The notes: a model not told the origin generated them from the letters alone. Positions 17,901 to 25,984 are shown, counted from the first letter of the stretch. The stretch: 42,673 nucleotides of DNA from Betaproteobacteria bacterium (GCA_004297625.1 SCTY01000049.1:1-42673); one strand, 5' to 3'. Numbers and translations are program-made.

Positions 17901-18741
17901 CTTTTTCCAGGAGACGTTGCCAGCCGGCGTCCACTTCGCGCTGCAGCTGCTCGACCTCCGCTTCGTCGACGTCGCGGTAGCGGCGCTGTACGTTCAGGTA
18001 GTCGGCAACCGGCCGGGTTTTCCCGGGGCCCGTGAGCTTGTACCTCGCTCCGTCCTCGACCTCGTAGAGCGGGAACACGCCGCTCTCCACCGCGAGGCGC
18101 GAAAGCCCGACGCCGAAGTGGTCGGGCACGCCCCAGCCATCGAGGCACGGAACGAGCAGCGTGATGAGCCGCAGGCCGCGCATCGATTTCGCCTTGCGCA
18201 CTTTCTGGAGGAGGTCGTCCAGATAGCCCGGCGTCGCGGTGGCCGCATACGGAATTTCGTGCGCGGCCATGATCTCCGTCAGATTCTTCTTGCGCGAGTG
18301 CTTGCCCGCCGGCGTCGAGCTCGTGCGCGCGAAATGCGGCGTCGACGAGGACTTCTGCGCGCCGGTGTTCATATAGCCCTCGTTGTCGAAGCACACGTAG
18401 AGGATGTTCTCGTTGCGCTCGGCGGCGGAGGAGAGCGACTGGAAGCCGATGTCGTAGGTGCCGCCGTCACCGGCCAGGGCAACGACGTGCGTGTCCTTGC
18501 GGCCGCGCACGTCGAGCGCGCGGCGGATGCCCGAGGCGGCCGCGGCGGAGGATTCGAGCGTGGGCTGGTACACGGGGATGCGCAGCCCGCTGAAGGGCTG
18601 CGGTCCCGCCATGATCGCGAGGCACGAAGGCGGGATCACCGCCACGGTGTCCGGGCCGAGCTCCGCGATCACGTGCCGCAGCGAGAGCGCTTCCATGCAG
18701 CCAGGGCAGGCGGCATGCCCGGAGCACAGCATGTCGATCAT
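17887..18741 (-). CDS. 2-oxoacid:acceptor oxidoreductase beta subunit (TPP-binding), phenylglyoxylate-type candidate
   Basis: A 284-residue PorB-type subunit that binds thiamine diphosphate and decarboxylates the 2-oxoacid. The TPP motif is GDGGTYDIGFQSLSSAAERN with the later NEGYMNTG. The N-terminal CSGHAACPGCMEALSLRHV and the later PPSCLAIM supply the Cys pattern typical of POR beta chains. The ATG at 18741 overlaps the alpha-subunit stop, so the two are coupled. Operon partners are alpha, FAD/ferredoxin and gamma subunits. The enzyme would make an acyl-CoA from a 2-oxoacid. Phenylglyoxylate is favoured by the facing PadBCD-like operon, but pyruvate or another aryl 2-oxoacid is possible. 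Confidence 0.8.
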   Translation of the reverse strand: MIDMLCSGHAACPGCMEALSLRHVIAELGPDTVAVIPPSCLAIMAGPQPFSGLRIPVYQPTLESSAAAASGIRRALDVRGRKDTHVVALAGDGGTYDIGFQSLSSAAERNENILYVCFDNEGYMNTGAQKSSSTPHFARTSSTPAGKHSRKKNLTEIMAAHEIPYAATATPGYLDDLLQKVRKAKSMRGLRLITLLVPCLDGWGVPDHFGVGLSRLAVESGVFPLYEVEDGARYKLTGPGKTRPVADYLNVQRRYRDVDEAEVEQLQREVDAGWQRLLEKAKPC

Positions 18742-19889
18742 TTGACCCATACCGGCTCCGGTTCGGCGTCGGAGGCGCGCGCCTCGCGCGCGAAGTGCAC
18801 GATTCTGTCGGGCGGCACATTGACGCCGCCGACGCCGGCGAGGTAGCCGTGCACCTGCGGCGCGCTTTTCATGCCGTAGAGCGCGGCGCGCAGCTCCTGA
18901 TGCAGCACGCCGCCGACGCCTGGCGAGAAATTGCGGTCGAGTACCAGCACGTCGCGCGCGCCGGCCAGCGCCTTGCGCAATGCGGCTGACGGCAGCGGCC
19001 TGAAGAGCCGGACCTTCACGAGCCCGGCAGCCACGCCGGCCTCGCGCAGCGCATCCACCGCGTCGCGCGCAGTGCCGCACATGCTGCCCATGGTGACGAT
19101 GACGATCTCGGCGCCTTCGCAGCGATAGCGCTCGATCGCGCCCCAGCCGCGCCCGGTGGCGAGCTCCCAGTCGCGGTCCGCTTCGACGGCGAGCGCAGGC
19201 ACACGGTCCATCGCCGCGCCGATGTCGCGGCGGTGGCGATAGTACATTTCCTGGGTGACGACGTTGCCCCACGATTCGTTGCGCCCGGGCTCGAGAAAAT
19301 GCGCGGGCCGATACGGCGGCAGGTACGCGTCGACCAGCTCCTGCTCCGGAATCGCAACCGGCTCGAGCGCGTGCGAAACGTAGAAAGCGTCGAGGTTGAT
19401 CATCGCCGGAATGGACACGCCCTCGGCGACGCGGTAGGCCTGGATCACGGTGTCGAGCGCCTCTTGCGCGTTCTCGACGTAGTACTGGATCCAGCCCGTG
19501 TCGCGCTGCGCGACGCTGTCGGTCTGGTCGGGCCAGAACGCCCACGGCGAGCCGATGGTGCGGTTGACGTTCACCATCACGATCGGCGCGCGGGCGCCGA
19601 CCGCGTAATGCAGCACCTCGTGCATCAGCATCAGGCCCTGTGACGCCGTGGCGGTGAACACCCGTACTCCGGTGAGCGAGGCGGGAATACACGCCGCCAT
19701 GACGGAGTGCTCGGATTCCGGCGTGAGGATCTCGGCGTCGAATTCGCCGGCGGCCTGAAATTCGGTCAGGAGCTCGAGCACCGGCGTCTGCGGCGTGATG
19801 GGGTAGACGGGCACCACCTTCGGGCGCGCGAGCCGCGCACCCCACGCGGCGGCGTGGTTGCCGGTCAGCAATACGCGCTTTGTGCTCAT
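18738..19889 (-). CDS. 2-oxoacid:acceptor oxidoreductase alpha subunit
   Basis: A 383-residue PorA-type subunit. It begins MSTKRVLLTGNHAAAWGARL, then has the conserved VVPVYPITPQTPVLE, the acidic PESEHSVMAACIPASLTG and TATASQGLMLMHEVLHY that form the pyrimidine-binding half of the thiamine site. The later RLFRPLPSAALRKALAG and VLDRNFSPGVGGVLHQEL belong to domain II. The length matches four-subunit PORs. A reversed repeat pair lies directly upstream, separating it from the FAD-subunit gene but inside the same - strand operon. Confidence 0.85.
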   Translation of the reverse strand: MSTKRVLLTGNHAAAWGARLARPKVVPVYPITPQTPVLELLTEFQAAGEFDAEILTPESEHSVMAACIPASLTGVRVFTATASQGLMLMHEVLHYAVGARAPIVMVNVNRTIGSPWAFWPDQTDSVAQRDTGWIQYYVENAQEALDTVIQAYRVAEGVSIPAMINLDAFYVSHALEPVAIPEQELVDAYLPPYRPAHFLEPGRNESWGNVVTQEMYYRHRRDIGAAMDRVPALAVEADRDWELATGRGWGAIERYRCEGAEIVIVTMGSMCGTARDAVDALREAGVAAGLVKVRLFRPLPSAALRKALAGARDVLVLDRNFSPGVGGVLHQELRAALYGMKSAPQVHGYLAGVGGVNVPPDRIVHFAREARASDAEPEPVWVK

Positions 19890-19901
19890 TGGCGGACCTT
19901 A

Positions 19902-19942
19902 GACCCCCTGTCAAGGGGGTCGCGAGTGAAACGAGCGGGGGG
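19902..19942 (-). repeat. GC-rich palindromic repeat, copy D (reverse)
   Basis: GACCCCCTGTCAAGGGGGTC hairpin, then CGCGAGTGAAACGAGCGGGGGG: the reverse complement of the unit seen at 16963. Together with copy E it forms an inverted pair in the leader of the alpha-subunit gene. Confidence 0.85.
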
Positions 19943-19983
19943 TTGGTTTTTTGAGGAGGAAACCTGCCGCTCCAAAAAGCAAA

Positions 19984-20028
19984 CCCCCGGCTCGCGAAAG
20001 CCGCTCGCTCCCCCCTTGACAGGGGGGC
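19984..20028 (+). repeat. GC-rich palindromic repeat, copy E (variant)
   Basis: CCCCCGGCTCGCGAAAGCCG, then CTCGCTCCCCCCTTGACAGGGGGG: a variant of the same unit, with a GGCTCGCGAAAGCC inner hairpin and a CCCCCCTTGACAGGGGGG end hairpin. It corresponds best to copy B read on the other strand. It is separated from copy D by 41 bases. Confidence 0.8.
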
Positions 20029-20043
20029 GGCACAAATTCGCGC

Positions 20044-21669
20044 TCATCGACTTTCCTCGCGCATGACGAGCGAGCCGGTCGGGCATTCCTGCACGCACAG
20101 GCCGCAGCCCTTGCAATACTCGGTTGCGATGGCATAGCCGCCCGGAACATGGCGCACCGCCATGTCCGGGCAGAACTGGAAGCAGTTGTCGCAGAAGGTG
20201 CAGCGCCCGCACGAGAAGCAGCGCGCTGCCTCGGCGAGCGCCTGCTCGGCCGCGAAGCCCCCTTTGACCTCAGCGTAACCGTGCAGGCGCTCTCCGAGGG
20301 CAAGCGTGCTCGCCGCGGGGCGCTCGGCGCGCGGGTGATAGAAGGTGTTGATGGCCGCGCCCGGCACGGTGTCCTCGTGCGGCGTGCCGAGCGGCTCGTC
20401 GCCCATCAGCCAGCGGTCGATTTCGGCGGCGGCCTGCTTGCCCATGCCGATCGCCTGCGTGACGAAGCGCGCCGTGCTCGCCACGTCGCCGCCCGCGAAC
20501 ACGCCCTCGAGGCTCGTGGCGCGCGAGGCATCGGTGCGCAGCAGCGCCCCGTCGACGGCCAGTAGCGGGCGCAGCGCCGCGAGATCGGGGTCCTGGCCGA
20601 TCGCCGCCACGATGGCATCGGCCTCGAGGATGAAATCGCTGCCGGCAATCTTCGTGAACTCCAGCGGGTTGTTGCCTTTGAAGTTGACTCTCAAGCATTG
20701 CAGTTTTCCGTTGGACACGGACTGCAGCAGTGCGCCATCGTAGAGCGCGATGCCTTCCTCTTTGGCCTGCACCACCTCTTCGCGCTGGGCGGGCATCTGC
20801 GCCTCGGACTCGAGCGCGATGACGCTCACCTCGTGCCCGGCGCGCCGCGCGCTGCGCGCGACATCCAGCGCGGCGCTGCCGCCGCCGATCACCGCGACAC
20901 GCTTGCCGAGCGCGGGCGGCTTGCCGGCATTCGCCGCCGCGAGATAGGCCGCCCCGTCCATGACCCGGCTCTTGCCGTAGTCGAGCTGCGGCAGGCGCTT
21001 CTGCCGGCGCGCGCCCATCGCGAGATACACCGCGTCGTATTCGCCGTGCAGCCTCAGGAACTGCTCGGTGTTCGCGATCGCGACACCGGTGTGCACGTCG
21101 ATGCCGAGCGCGAGAATCCGCTTGATCTCGCCGTCGAGCACCGCGCGCGGCAGGCGGTAGGGCGGGATGCCGTCGCGCAGCAGCCCGCCGAGCTCGCGCC
21201 CCGCTTCGAAGATCGCCACGGCGTAGCCGCGGCGGCGCAGCTGGTAGGCCGCGGAGAGCCCCGAAGGCCCGCCGCCGACGATCGCGACGCGATCCTCGCT
21301 TTCCGGCGTCTCGGGAAACCGCCAGCCCTCGGCGAGCGCGAGATCGCCTATATGGCGCTCGAGCGCGCAGATCGAGACGGCCGCGTCGTAGCCGGCCCGG
21401 TTGCACGCCGACTCGCAGGGGTGATGGCACACGCGCCCGGCGACCGCGGGAAACGGATTGTTCTCGACGAGCGCGGTCCATGCGCCGTAGAAATCCTCGG
21501 CTCTTGCGAGGCCGATCCAGTCGGCGATGCGCCCGCTCACCGGGCAGGCGCTGCGGCAGGGCGAGGGCCGGTGCAGGTACAGCGGCAATGCCGCGCGCCA
21601 GGTCCCGGTCTTGAAGACCTCGGTGGTGCCGGTGGTCCAGGCGGTCGGCGGCAGCGCCGCGGTGTTCAT
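20044..21669 (-). CDS. FAD-dependent NAD(P)-type oxidoreductase subunit fused to a 2x[4Fe-4S] ferredoxin domain
   Basis: A 541-residue electron-transfer subunit. Residues ~30-90 carry the Cys-rich domain of glutamate-synthase-beta-like proteins (CRSACPVSG, CHHPCESACNRAG). Residues ~125-450 hold two dinucleotide folds (VAIVGGGPSGLSAAYQL and VAVIGGGSAALDVARSA) and GVFAGGDVA. The C-terminal ~70 residues are a ferredoxin (CGRCTFCDNCFQFCPD, then CKGCGLCVQECPTG). In phenylglyoxylate:NAD oxidoreductase the flavin subunit (PadH) and small ferredoxin (PadF) are known as separate chains; here they are one. The role would be passing electrons from the thiamine enzyme to NAD. The start overlaps the gamma-subunit stop. 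Confidence 0.85.
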   Translation of the reverse strand: MNTAALPPTAWTTGTTEVFKTGTWRAALPLYLHRPSPCRSACPVSGRIADWIGLARAEDFYGAWTALVENNPFPAVAGRVCHHPCESACNRAGYDAAVSICALERHIGDLALAEGWRFPETPESEDRVAIVGGGPSGLSAAYQLRRRGYAVAIFEAGRELGGLLRDGIPPYRLPRAVLDGEIKRILALGIDVHTGVAIANTEQFLRLHGEYDAVYLAMGARRQKRLPQLDYGKSRVMDGAAYLAAANAGKPPALGKRVAVIGGGSAALDVARSARRAGHEVSVIALESEAQMPAQREEVVQAKEEGIALYDGALLQSVSNGKLQCLRVNFKGNNPLEFTKIAGSDFILEADAIVAAIGQDPDLAALRPLLAVDGALLRTDASRATSLEGVFAGGDVASTARFVTQAIGMGKQAAAEIDRWLMGDEPLGTPHEDTVPGAAINTFYHPRAERPAASTLALGERLHGYAEVKGGFAAEQALAEAARCFSCGRCTFCDNCFQFCPDMAVRHVPGGYAIATEYCKGCGLCVQECPTGSLVMREESR

Positions 21670-22223
21670 GCGGCGGCCTTGCGCAGTTGCGCGTCGATCT
21701 GGCGATACGCCTCGATGCAGGCCGCGGCGTTTTCGCGCTCCTTCTTCGGCGCTTCTTCGGTGATGACGCGCGTCAGCGTCTCGAGCGACGGCGCCTCGAG
21801 CGCGCGCGCGAAGGCGCCAAGGAGCGCCGAGTTCACGATGCGCCCCAGGCCGTTCTTCTGCGAAATGCCGATCCCGTCCACGGGCAGCACCCGGTAGCCG
21901 GGCAGGTCGGCGGCGAACTGGGCCGGCGTCCTGCGCGAATTGACGACGATCAACGTTTTGGGGCTCGCGGTGGCGAGGAACTTCCCTTCGAGCAGGCTCG
22001 CGTCGAAGCACAGCAGCGCGTCCGCTTTCTCGATGTCGCAGCGCACGCGGATCGGCTTGTCGTGCACGCGGATGTAGGAGCTGACCGGCGTGCCGCGGCG
22101 CGCGCCGCCGTAAGTCGCGAAACTCTGCACCTCGCGGCCCTCGGCGAAGAACGCCATGGCGAGCAGGCTGCCCGCGAGCTGCGCGCCCTGTCCGCCTCGT
22201 CCCTGGATGATGATCTGTAGCGT
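21666..22223 (-). CDS. 2-oxoacid:acceptor oxidoreductase gamma subunit, apparently with a non-AUG start
   Basis: About 185 residues of PorG type, first gene of the - strand operon. The conserved opening LQIIIQGRGGQGAQLAGSLL is intact, followed by FFAEGREVQSFATYGGARRG and CDIEKADALLCFDASLL. The first AUG (22157) lies after the glycine motif and would delete it. Upstream, the frame is closed by a TAG at 22255-22257, and no ATG, GTG or TTG occurs before the motif. An ACG at 22223, 8 bases after AGGAGG, is the best start and replaces the ATG expected there. The alternatives are a sequence error or mutation. Confidence 0.75.
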   Translation of the reverse strand, partial: TLQIIIQGRGGQGAQLAGSLLAMAFFAEGREVQSFATYGGARRGTPVSSYIRVHDKPIRVRCDIEKADALLCFDASLLEGKFLATASPKTLIVVNSRRTPAQFAADLPGYRVLPVDGIGISQKNGLGRIVNSALLGAFARALEAPSLETLTRVITEEAPKKERENAAACIEAYRQIDAQLRKAAA

Positions 22224-22272
22224 GGCGCCGGCCTCCTGGAAGGCAGAATGCCTCCCGGTCTACGGCCCGGGT

Positions 22273-22286
22273 CTGATCTCGATCAA
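22273..22286. promoter_or_regulatory. FNR/ANR-type box in the divergent promoter
   Basis: CTGATCTCGATCAA matches TTGAT-N4-ATCAA at 9 of 10 defined positions. It sits 50 bases before the proposed gamma-subunit start on the - strand and 22 bases before the ChaN-like gene on the + strand, so the oxidoreductase operon is the likelier target. Confidence 0.6.
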
Positions 22287-22307
22287 GAAAACCTCCACAA
22301 TGTCGGC

Positions 22308-23432
22308 ATGAGACCCACCGCGTGGCTTGCTCTTCTGTTGCTTCAGCCCTTTTTCGCCGCGGCGCAGGAGTGCGCTCCGGCCGGCTGGCTGCGCCTGGAC
22401 CGCGAGCGGCCCGCGGCCGTCGCACCGGACGCGCTGATCGCCGACATGGCGCGCCGCGACGTGGTGCTGCTCGGCGAGAGCCACGTCGAGGCCGACCATC
22501 ACCGCTGGCAACTCCACACGCTGGCGCAGCTGCAGGCGCAGCGTCCGCAAATGGTCATCGGCTTCGAGACTTTCCCGCGCCGCGCGCAGCCGGTGCTCGA
22601 CAAGTGGGTCGCGGGCGAGCTCACCGAGCAGCAGTTCCTCGCCGAGGTGGAGTGGGACGAGGTGTGGAACACGCCCTCCGAGCTCTACATGCCGCTATTC
22701 GAGTTCGCGCGCCTGCATCGCGTGCCGATGGTCGCGCTCAACGTCGACAAGAAGCTCACCGAGGCGGTCGCCGCGAAAGGCTGGGACGCGGTGCCCGAGC
22801 GCGAGCGCGAAGGCCTCACGCGCCCGGCGCCCGCGCCGAAGGCATATCTCGAAGAGCTCGAGCACGTGTACAGGATGCACAAAGAGAGCGGGGGCAAGGC
22901 CACGCTGAAAAATTTCATCGAGGCGCAGCAGACCTGGGACCGCGCGATGGCGCAGGGGCTCGCGCGCCAGGCGGGCCGCGGCGCGCTCGTCGTCGGCATC
23001 ATCGGCAGCGGCCACCTGCGCTTCGGCTACGGCGTGGCGCTGCAGCTGCGCGACCTTGGAGTGACGCGCGTCGGCACCCTGCTTCCCGTCGGGCGCGCGC
23101 AATGCAAGGAGCTCGTCGCCGGGATCGCCGACGCGGCTTTCATCATCCCCGAGCGCCCCGCGGTGAAGCCGCCGCCCCCGCGCCTGGGCGTGCAGCTCGA
23201 GCAGGAGGGCGCCAACGTACGCCTTCTCGAGGTGATCGCGGGCAGCCTCGCCGAGCGCACCGGCCTGCGCAAGGGCGACGTGATCGTCGCCGCCGCCGGC
23301 AAGCCGCTCGCCCGCATGGGCGATCTCGTCCGCACGGTGCGCTCGGCTCCCGACGGCACCTGGCTGCCGCTGCAGGTAAGGCGCGGCGCCGAGACGCAGG
23401 AGATCCTCGTGAAATTCCCGCCGGCGAAATGA
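22308..23432 (+). CDS. ChaN/DUF399-family haem-binding-like protein with C-terminal PDZ domain
   Basis: A 374-residue exported protein. The signal peptide is residues 1-19 (WLALLLLQPFFAAAQ), with a Cys soon after (QECAPAGW). Residues ~35-280 form the ChaN-like domain, with the hallmark DVVLLGESHVEADHH near residue 50 and IGFETFPRR, plus a later GIIGSGHLRFGYGVAL. ChaN proteins bind haem or iron at the envelope. Residues ~290-372 are a PDZ domain (RLGVQLEQEGANVRLLEVI, then SLAERTGLRKGDVIVAAAG), which binds peptide termini. It is coupled by ATGA overlap to the peptidase gene, suggesting joint work in the periplasm. Confidence 0.8.
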   Translation: MRPTAWLALLLLQPFFAAAQECAPAGWLRLDRERPAAVAPDALIADMARRDVVLLGESHVEADHHRWQLHTLAQLQAQRPQMVIGFETFPRRAQPVLDKWVAGELTEQQFLAEVEWDEVWNTPSELYMPLFEFARLHRVPMVALNVDKKLTEAVAAKGWDAVPEREREGLTRPAPAPKAYLEELEHVYRMHKESGGKATLKNFIEAQQTWDRAMAQGLARQAGRGALVVGIIGSGHLRFGYGVALQLRDLGVTRVGTLLPVGRAQCKELVAGIADAAFIIPERPAVKPPPPRLGVQLEQEGANVRLLEVIAGSLAERTGLRKGDVIVAAAGKPLARMGDLVRTVRSAPDGTWLPLQVRRGAETQEILVKFPPAK

Positions 23433-25297
23433 GAGCCTGGCTGGGTGCCGCCGCCGCGGCAATTTCCGTCCACGCCGCCGCGGCGCCGGATGTGGCGCTG
23501 GACCTGCGCCTCGATCCCGCGACGCGCGAGTTTTCGGCGGTGGCCGAGCTTTGGCGCCCGCCGCGCAATTACCAGTTCACGCCGCATCCGTCGCTCACGG
23601 TGCGTCGCGTCGAGAAGGAGCGCTCGGGACTCATGCGCATCGAGTACGGCGGCACGCTCCCGGCCCTCGATCGCAACATCGACTTTCGCGGCGTGCTGCA
23701 GGCGCTGCCTCCCATGGCCTCCCCTGAAGGCAGCTATCTCGGCGCCGCGAGCGGCTGGTATCCGCAGCCGCACAAGCTCTTCACTTACCGGGTGCATCTT
23801 CGAGTGAGCGGAAAGCAGAAAGCTCTGGTTCCTGGAAAGCTGATCAGCGAAAACACGCAAGACGATTCCTACGAAGCCACGTTCGACTACGAAGCGCCGG
23901 CCGACGGCATCGACCTGATGGCGGGCCCCTACGAGGTGCGCGAGAAATTCACGCAGCTCGAGGACGGCAGGCGCGTGCGGCTGCGCACCTATTTCTTCGC
24001 CGATCTCGCGCCGCTCGCCGAGGCCTACCTCGACGACTCGGCGCGCTACATCGAGCGCTACAGCAAAGCGATCGGCCCGTATCCGTTTTTCGAGTTCTCG
24101 GTGGTGGCGAGCCCGCTGCCGAGCGGGTTCGGCATGCCGACGCTCACCTACATCGGCGCGCAGGTGCTGCAGCTTCCCTTCATCCGCGCGACCTCGCTCG
24201 GCCACGAGGTGCTGCACAACTGGTGGGGCAACGGCGTGCTCGTCGACTACGCGCGCGGCAACTGGTCCGAGGGGCTCACCACCTTCATGGCGGACTACGC
24301 CTACAAGGAAGCCGAGTCGCCGCAGGCCGCGCGCGACGCGCGGCTGCAGTGGCTGCGCGACCTCGCCGCCGTGCCTGCCTCGGCGCAGCGCCCGCTCCTC
24401 GAGTTCCGCTCGCGCACCCACGGCGCCGACGCGGTCGTCGGCTACGGCAAGAGCGCGATGCTTTTCTTCATGCTGCGCGACCTGATCGGCGAGGAGGCCT
24501 TCGCGACCGGCATCCGCCGCTTCTGGGTCGAGAACAGCTTCCGCCTCGCCTCCTGGGACGAGCTCCTCGATGCGTTCGAGCTCGCTTCGGGGCGCGATCT
24601 CCTCGGCTTCTCCGAGCAATGGCTCACGCGCGCAGGTGCGCCCGCGGTACGAATTTCCTCGGCCCGCGCCGTCGGGAAAGAAGTTCAACTCAATCTAACT
24701 CAATCCACTCCGGCGTACGCTCTGCGCCTTCCCGTGGAATTCGTGTTCGACAACAGGTCGGAGACGCGCTGGGTCGAGATCGACCGCGAAAAGCAAACCG
24801 TCAACGTGCAGCTCACCGAAACGCCGCGCGAAGTGCGGCTCGATCCCGAGCTACGCGTCTGGCGCTTCCTCGAGCGCGACGAGCTGCCGCCGATCCTGCG
24901 GCAGTGGATCCTCGCGAAATCTCCCGCATTAATGAGGGTATCCGCCGTCGGGCAGTCCCTGGCCGGGCGGTTCTTCGAGTCTCCTTTCCACGAAGTGAAA
25001 CGGCCCGACGGCGAGCCGCTGCTGATCATCGGGCTTCACGCCGATGTCGACGCGGCGCTCAGGCGGCTGAAGCTGCCGCCGCGCCCGCCGCAGGTGGCGG
25101 GCAAGGGTACGGCGCAGGTTTGGACCATCAAGGGCAGCAACGTCGCAGTCATCTCCGCGAACGATGAGCGATCGCTGGAGGCGCTCGCGCGCCCGTTGCC
25201 GCATTACGGGTCGCAGAGCTGGCTCGCGTTCGACGGCGCGCGCGTGATCGAGAGGGGCGCGTGGCCGCCGCTCGTGCGCTCGATCCCCGTAAAATAG
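23429..25297 (+). CDS. M1-like zinc aminopeptidase, exported
   Basis: A 622-residue protein with a signal peptide (residues 1-18, AWLGAAAAAISVHAAAA). The gluzincin site is GHEVLHNWWGNG near residue 258, then NWSEGLTTFMADY 18 residues later: HEXXH-X18-E, the M1 zinc pattern. A Tyr in the following region (VVGYGKSAMLFFMLRDLIG) is in the position of the transition-state Tyr. The N-terminal beta domain (APDVALDLRLDPATREF) fits. The canonical GxMEN exopeptidase motif is replaced by GFGMPTLTYIG, so specificity may differ from classical aminopeptidase N. The start overlaps the ChaN-PDZ stop. Confidence 0.8.
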   Translation: MRAWLGAAAAAISVHAAAAPDVALDLRLDPATREFSAVAELWRPPRNYQFTPHPSLTVRRVEKERSGLMRIEYGGTLPALDRNIDFRGVLQALPPMASPEGSYLGAASGWYPQPHKLFTYRVHLRVSGKQKALVPGKLISENTQDDSYEATFDYEAPADGIDLMAGPYEVREKFTQLEDGRRVRLRTYFFADLAPLAEAYLDDSARYIERYSKAIGPYPFFEFSVVASPLPSGFGMPTLTYIGAQVLQLPFIRATSLGHEVLHNWWGNGVLVDYARGNWSEGLTTFMADYAYKEAESPQAARDARLQWLRDLAAVPASAQRPLLEFRSRTHGADAVVGYGKSAMLFFMLRDLIGEEAFATGIRRFWVENSFRLASWDELLDAFELASGRDLLGFSEQWLTRAGAPAVRISSARAVGKEVQLNLTQSTPAYALRLPVEFVFDNRSETRWVEIDREKQTVNVQLTETPREVRLDPELRVWRFLERDELPPILRQWILAKSPALMRVSAVGQSLAGRFFESPFHEVKRPDGEPLLIIGLHADVDAALRRLKLPPRPPQVAGKGTAQVWTIKGSNVAVISANDERSLEALARPLPHYGSQSWLAFDGARVIERGAWPPLVRSIPVK

Positions 25298-25301
25298 AGG
25301 C

Positions 25302-25712
25302 ATGGCGCTCAAGAGAAGCTCGAAGCAGCTCGTCGACGAGGCGAGCGCGCGCATCCGGACGATCAGCGTGGAAGAAGCGAAGGCGAGCTTCGGCGATGCC
25401 GACGTGGTGTTCGTCGATATCCGGGACGTACGCGAGCTCGAGCGGGACGGCATGATTCCCGGAGCGCTTCATGCGCCGCGCGGCATGCTCGAGTTCTGGG
25501 TCGACCCGGAGAGCCCTTACTACAAGGAGATCTTCGGCTCTGGGAAGCGGTTCATCCTCTACTGCGCGGCGAGCTGGCGCTCGGCGCTTGCCGCAGCCAC
25601 GCTGCAGGACATGGGCCTGGACGCGGTTTGCCACATGGATGGCGGCTTCACCGCCTGGAAAGAAAGCGGCGGCCCGGTGGCGCCGCGCCCCTCGAGCAAG
25701 CCGAAGGCTTGA
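25302..25712 (+). CDS. Rhodanese-domain sulfurtransferase
   Basis: A 136-residue single-domain rhodanese, cytoplasmic (no signal). Conserved elements are VVFVDIRDVRELERDGMIPGALHAPRG (CH2A region, residues ~36-62), the active-site loop YCAASWRSALAA with the catalytic Cys near residue 88, and the end motif HMDGGFTAWKESGGP. Proteins of this size move sulfane sulfur from thiosulfate or persulfides to acceptors such as cyanide. It follows the peptidase gene by 4 bases and may share its transcript. Confidence 0.85.
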   Translation: MALKRSSKQLVDEASARIRTISVEEAKASFGDADVVFVDIRDVRELERDGMIPGALHAPRGMLEFWVDPESPYYKEIFGSGKRFILYCAASWRSALAAATLQDMGLDAVCHMDGGFTAWKESGGPVAPRPSSKPKA

Positions 25713-25727
25713 TCGGCGCAAAGGCCT

Positions 25728-25973
25728 TCAGCGGCGCACGCGCTCCAGCGTCTCGCGAACCTGCTCGGCGGTAAGAGGGTGCAGCGCCTTCTCCGGCACG
25801 GCCACTACGCCTTTCCCCCGCTTCTTCAATCGCATGGCATTTGCTGGAATATCGATTTCGAGGCGGCCGTCACGAACCGCGATCTCGAGTGGCTGACCGG
25901 GTTTTAGCCCGAGCGCCTGCCGCAGGACTTTTGGAATGCGGATGCGGCCGGCGGCATCCATTCTCGTCTTCAT
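25728..25973 (-). CDS. AbrB/SpoVT-type DNA-binding protein (MazE/VapB-like)
   Basis: An 81-residue protein with an N-terminal swapped-hairpin AbrB domain: MKTRMDAAGRIRIPKVLRQALGLKPGQPLEI, then VRDGRLEIDIP. Such proteins are antitoxins of type II systems or global regulators. No toxin gene (PIN or MazF) is adjacent: the - strand next runs into the end of the rhodanese gene. The ATG at 25973 is chosen over an in-frame GTG at 25982. A perfect palindrome 12 bases upstream of the ATG, in the 32-41 base gap before aroG, is a likely operator. It may regulate itself and aroG. Confidence 0.75.
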   Translation of the reverse strand: MKTRMDAAGRIRIPKVLRQALGLKPGQPLEIAVRDGRLEIDIPANAMRLKKRGKGVVAVPEKALHPLTAEQVRETLERVRR

Positions 25974-25984
25974 TACGACCACGG

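Noticed and set aside
16896..20028. Repeats considered as a CRISPR array
   Set aside because: Only paired copies in opposite orientation, no regular spacers and no cas genes; they are palindromic dispersed repeats.
22322..23428. Upstream extension of the peptidase frame through the ChaN-PDZ gene
   Set aside because: Arg-rich shadow; a signal peptide and ATGA coupling place the start at 23429.
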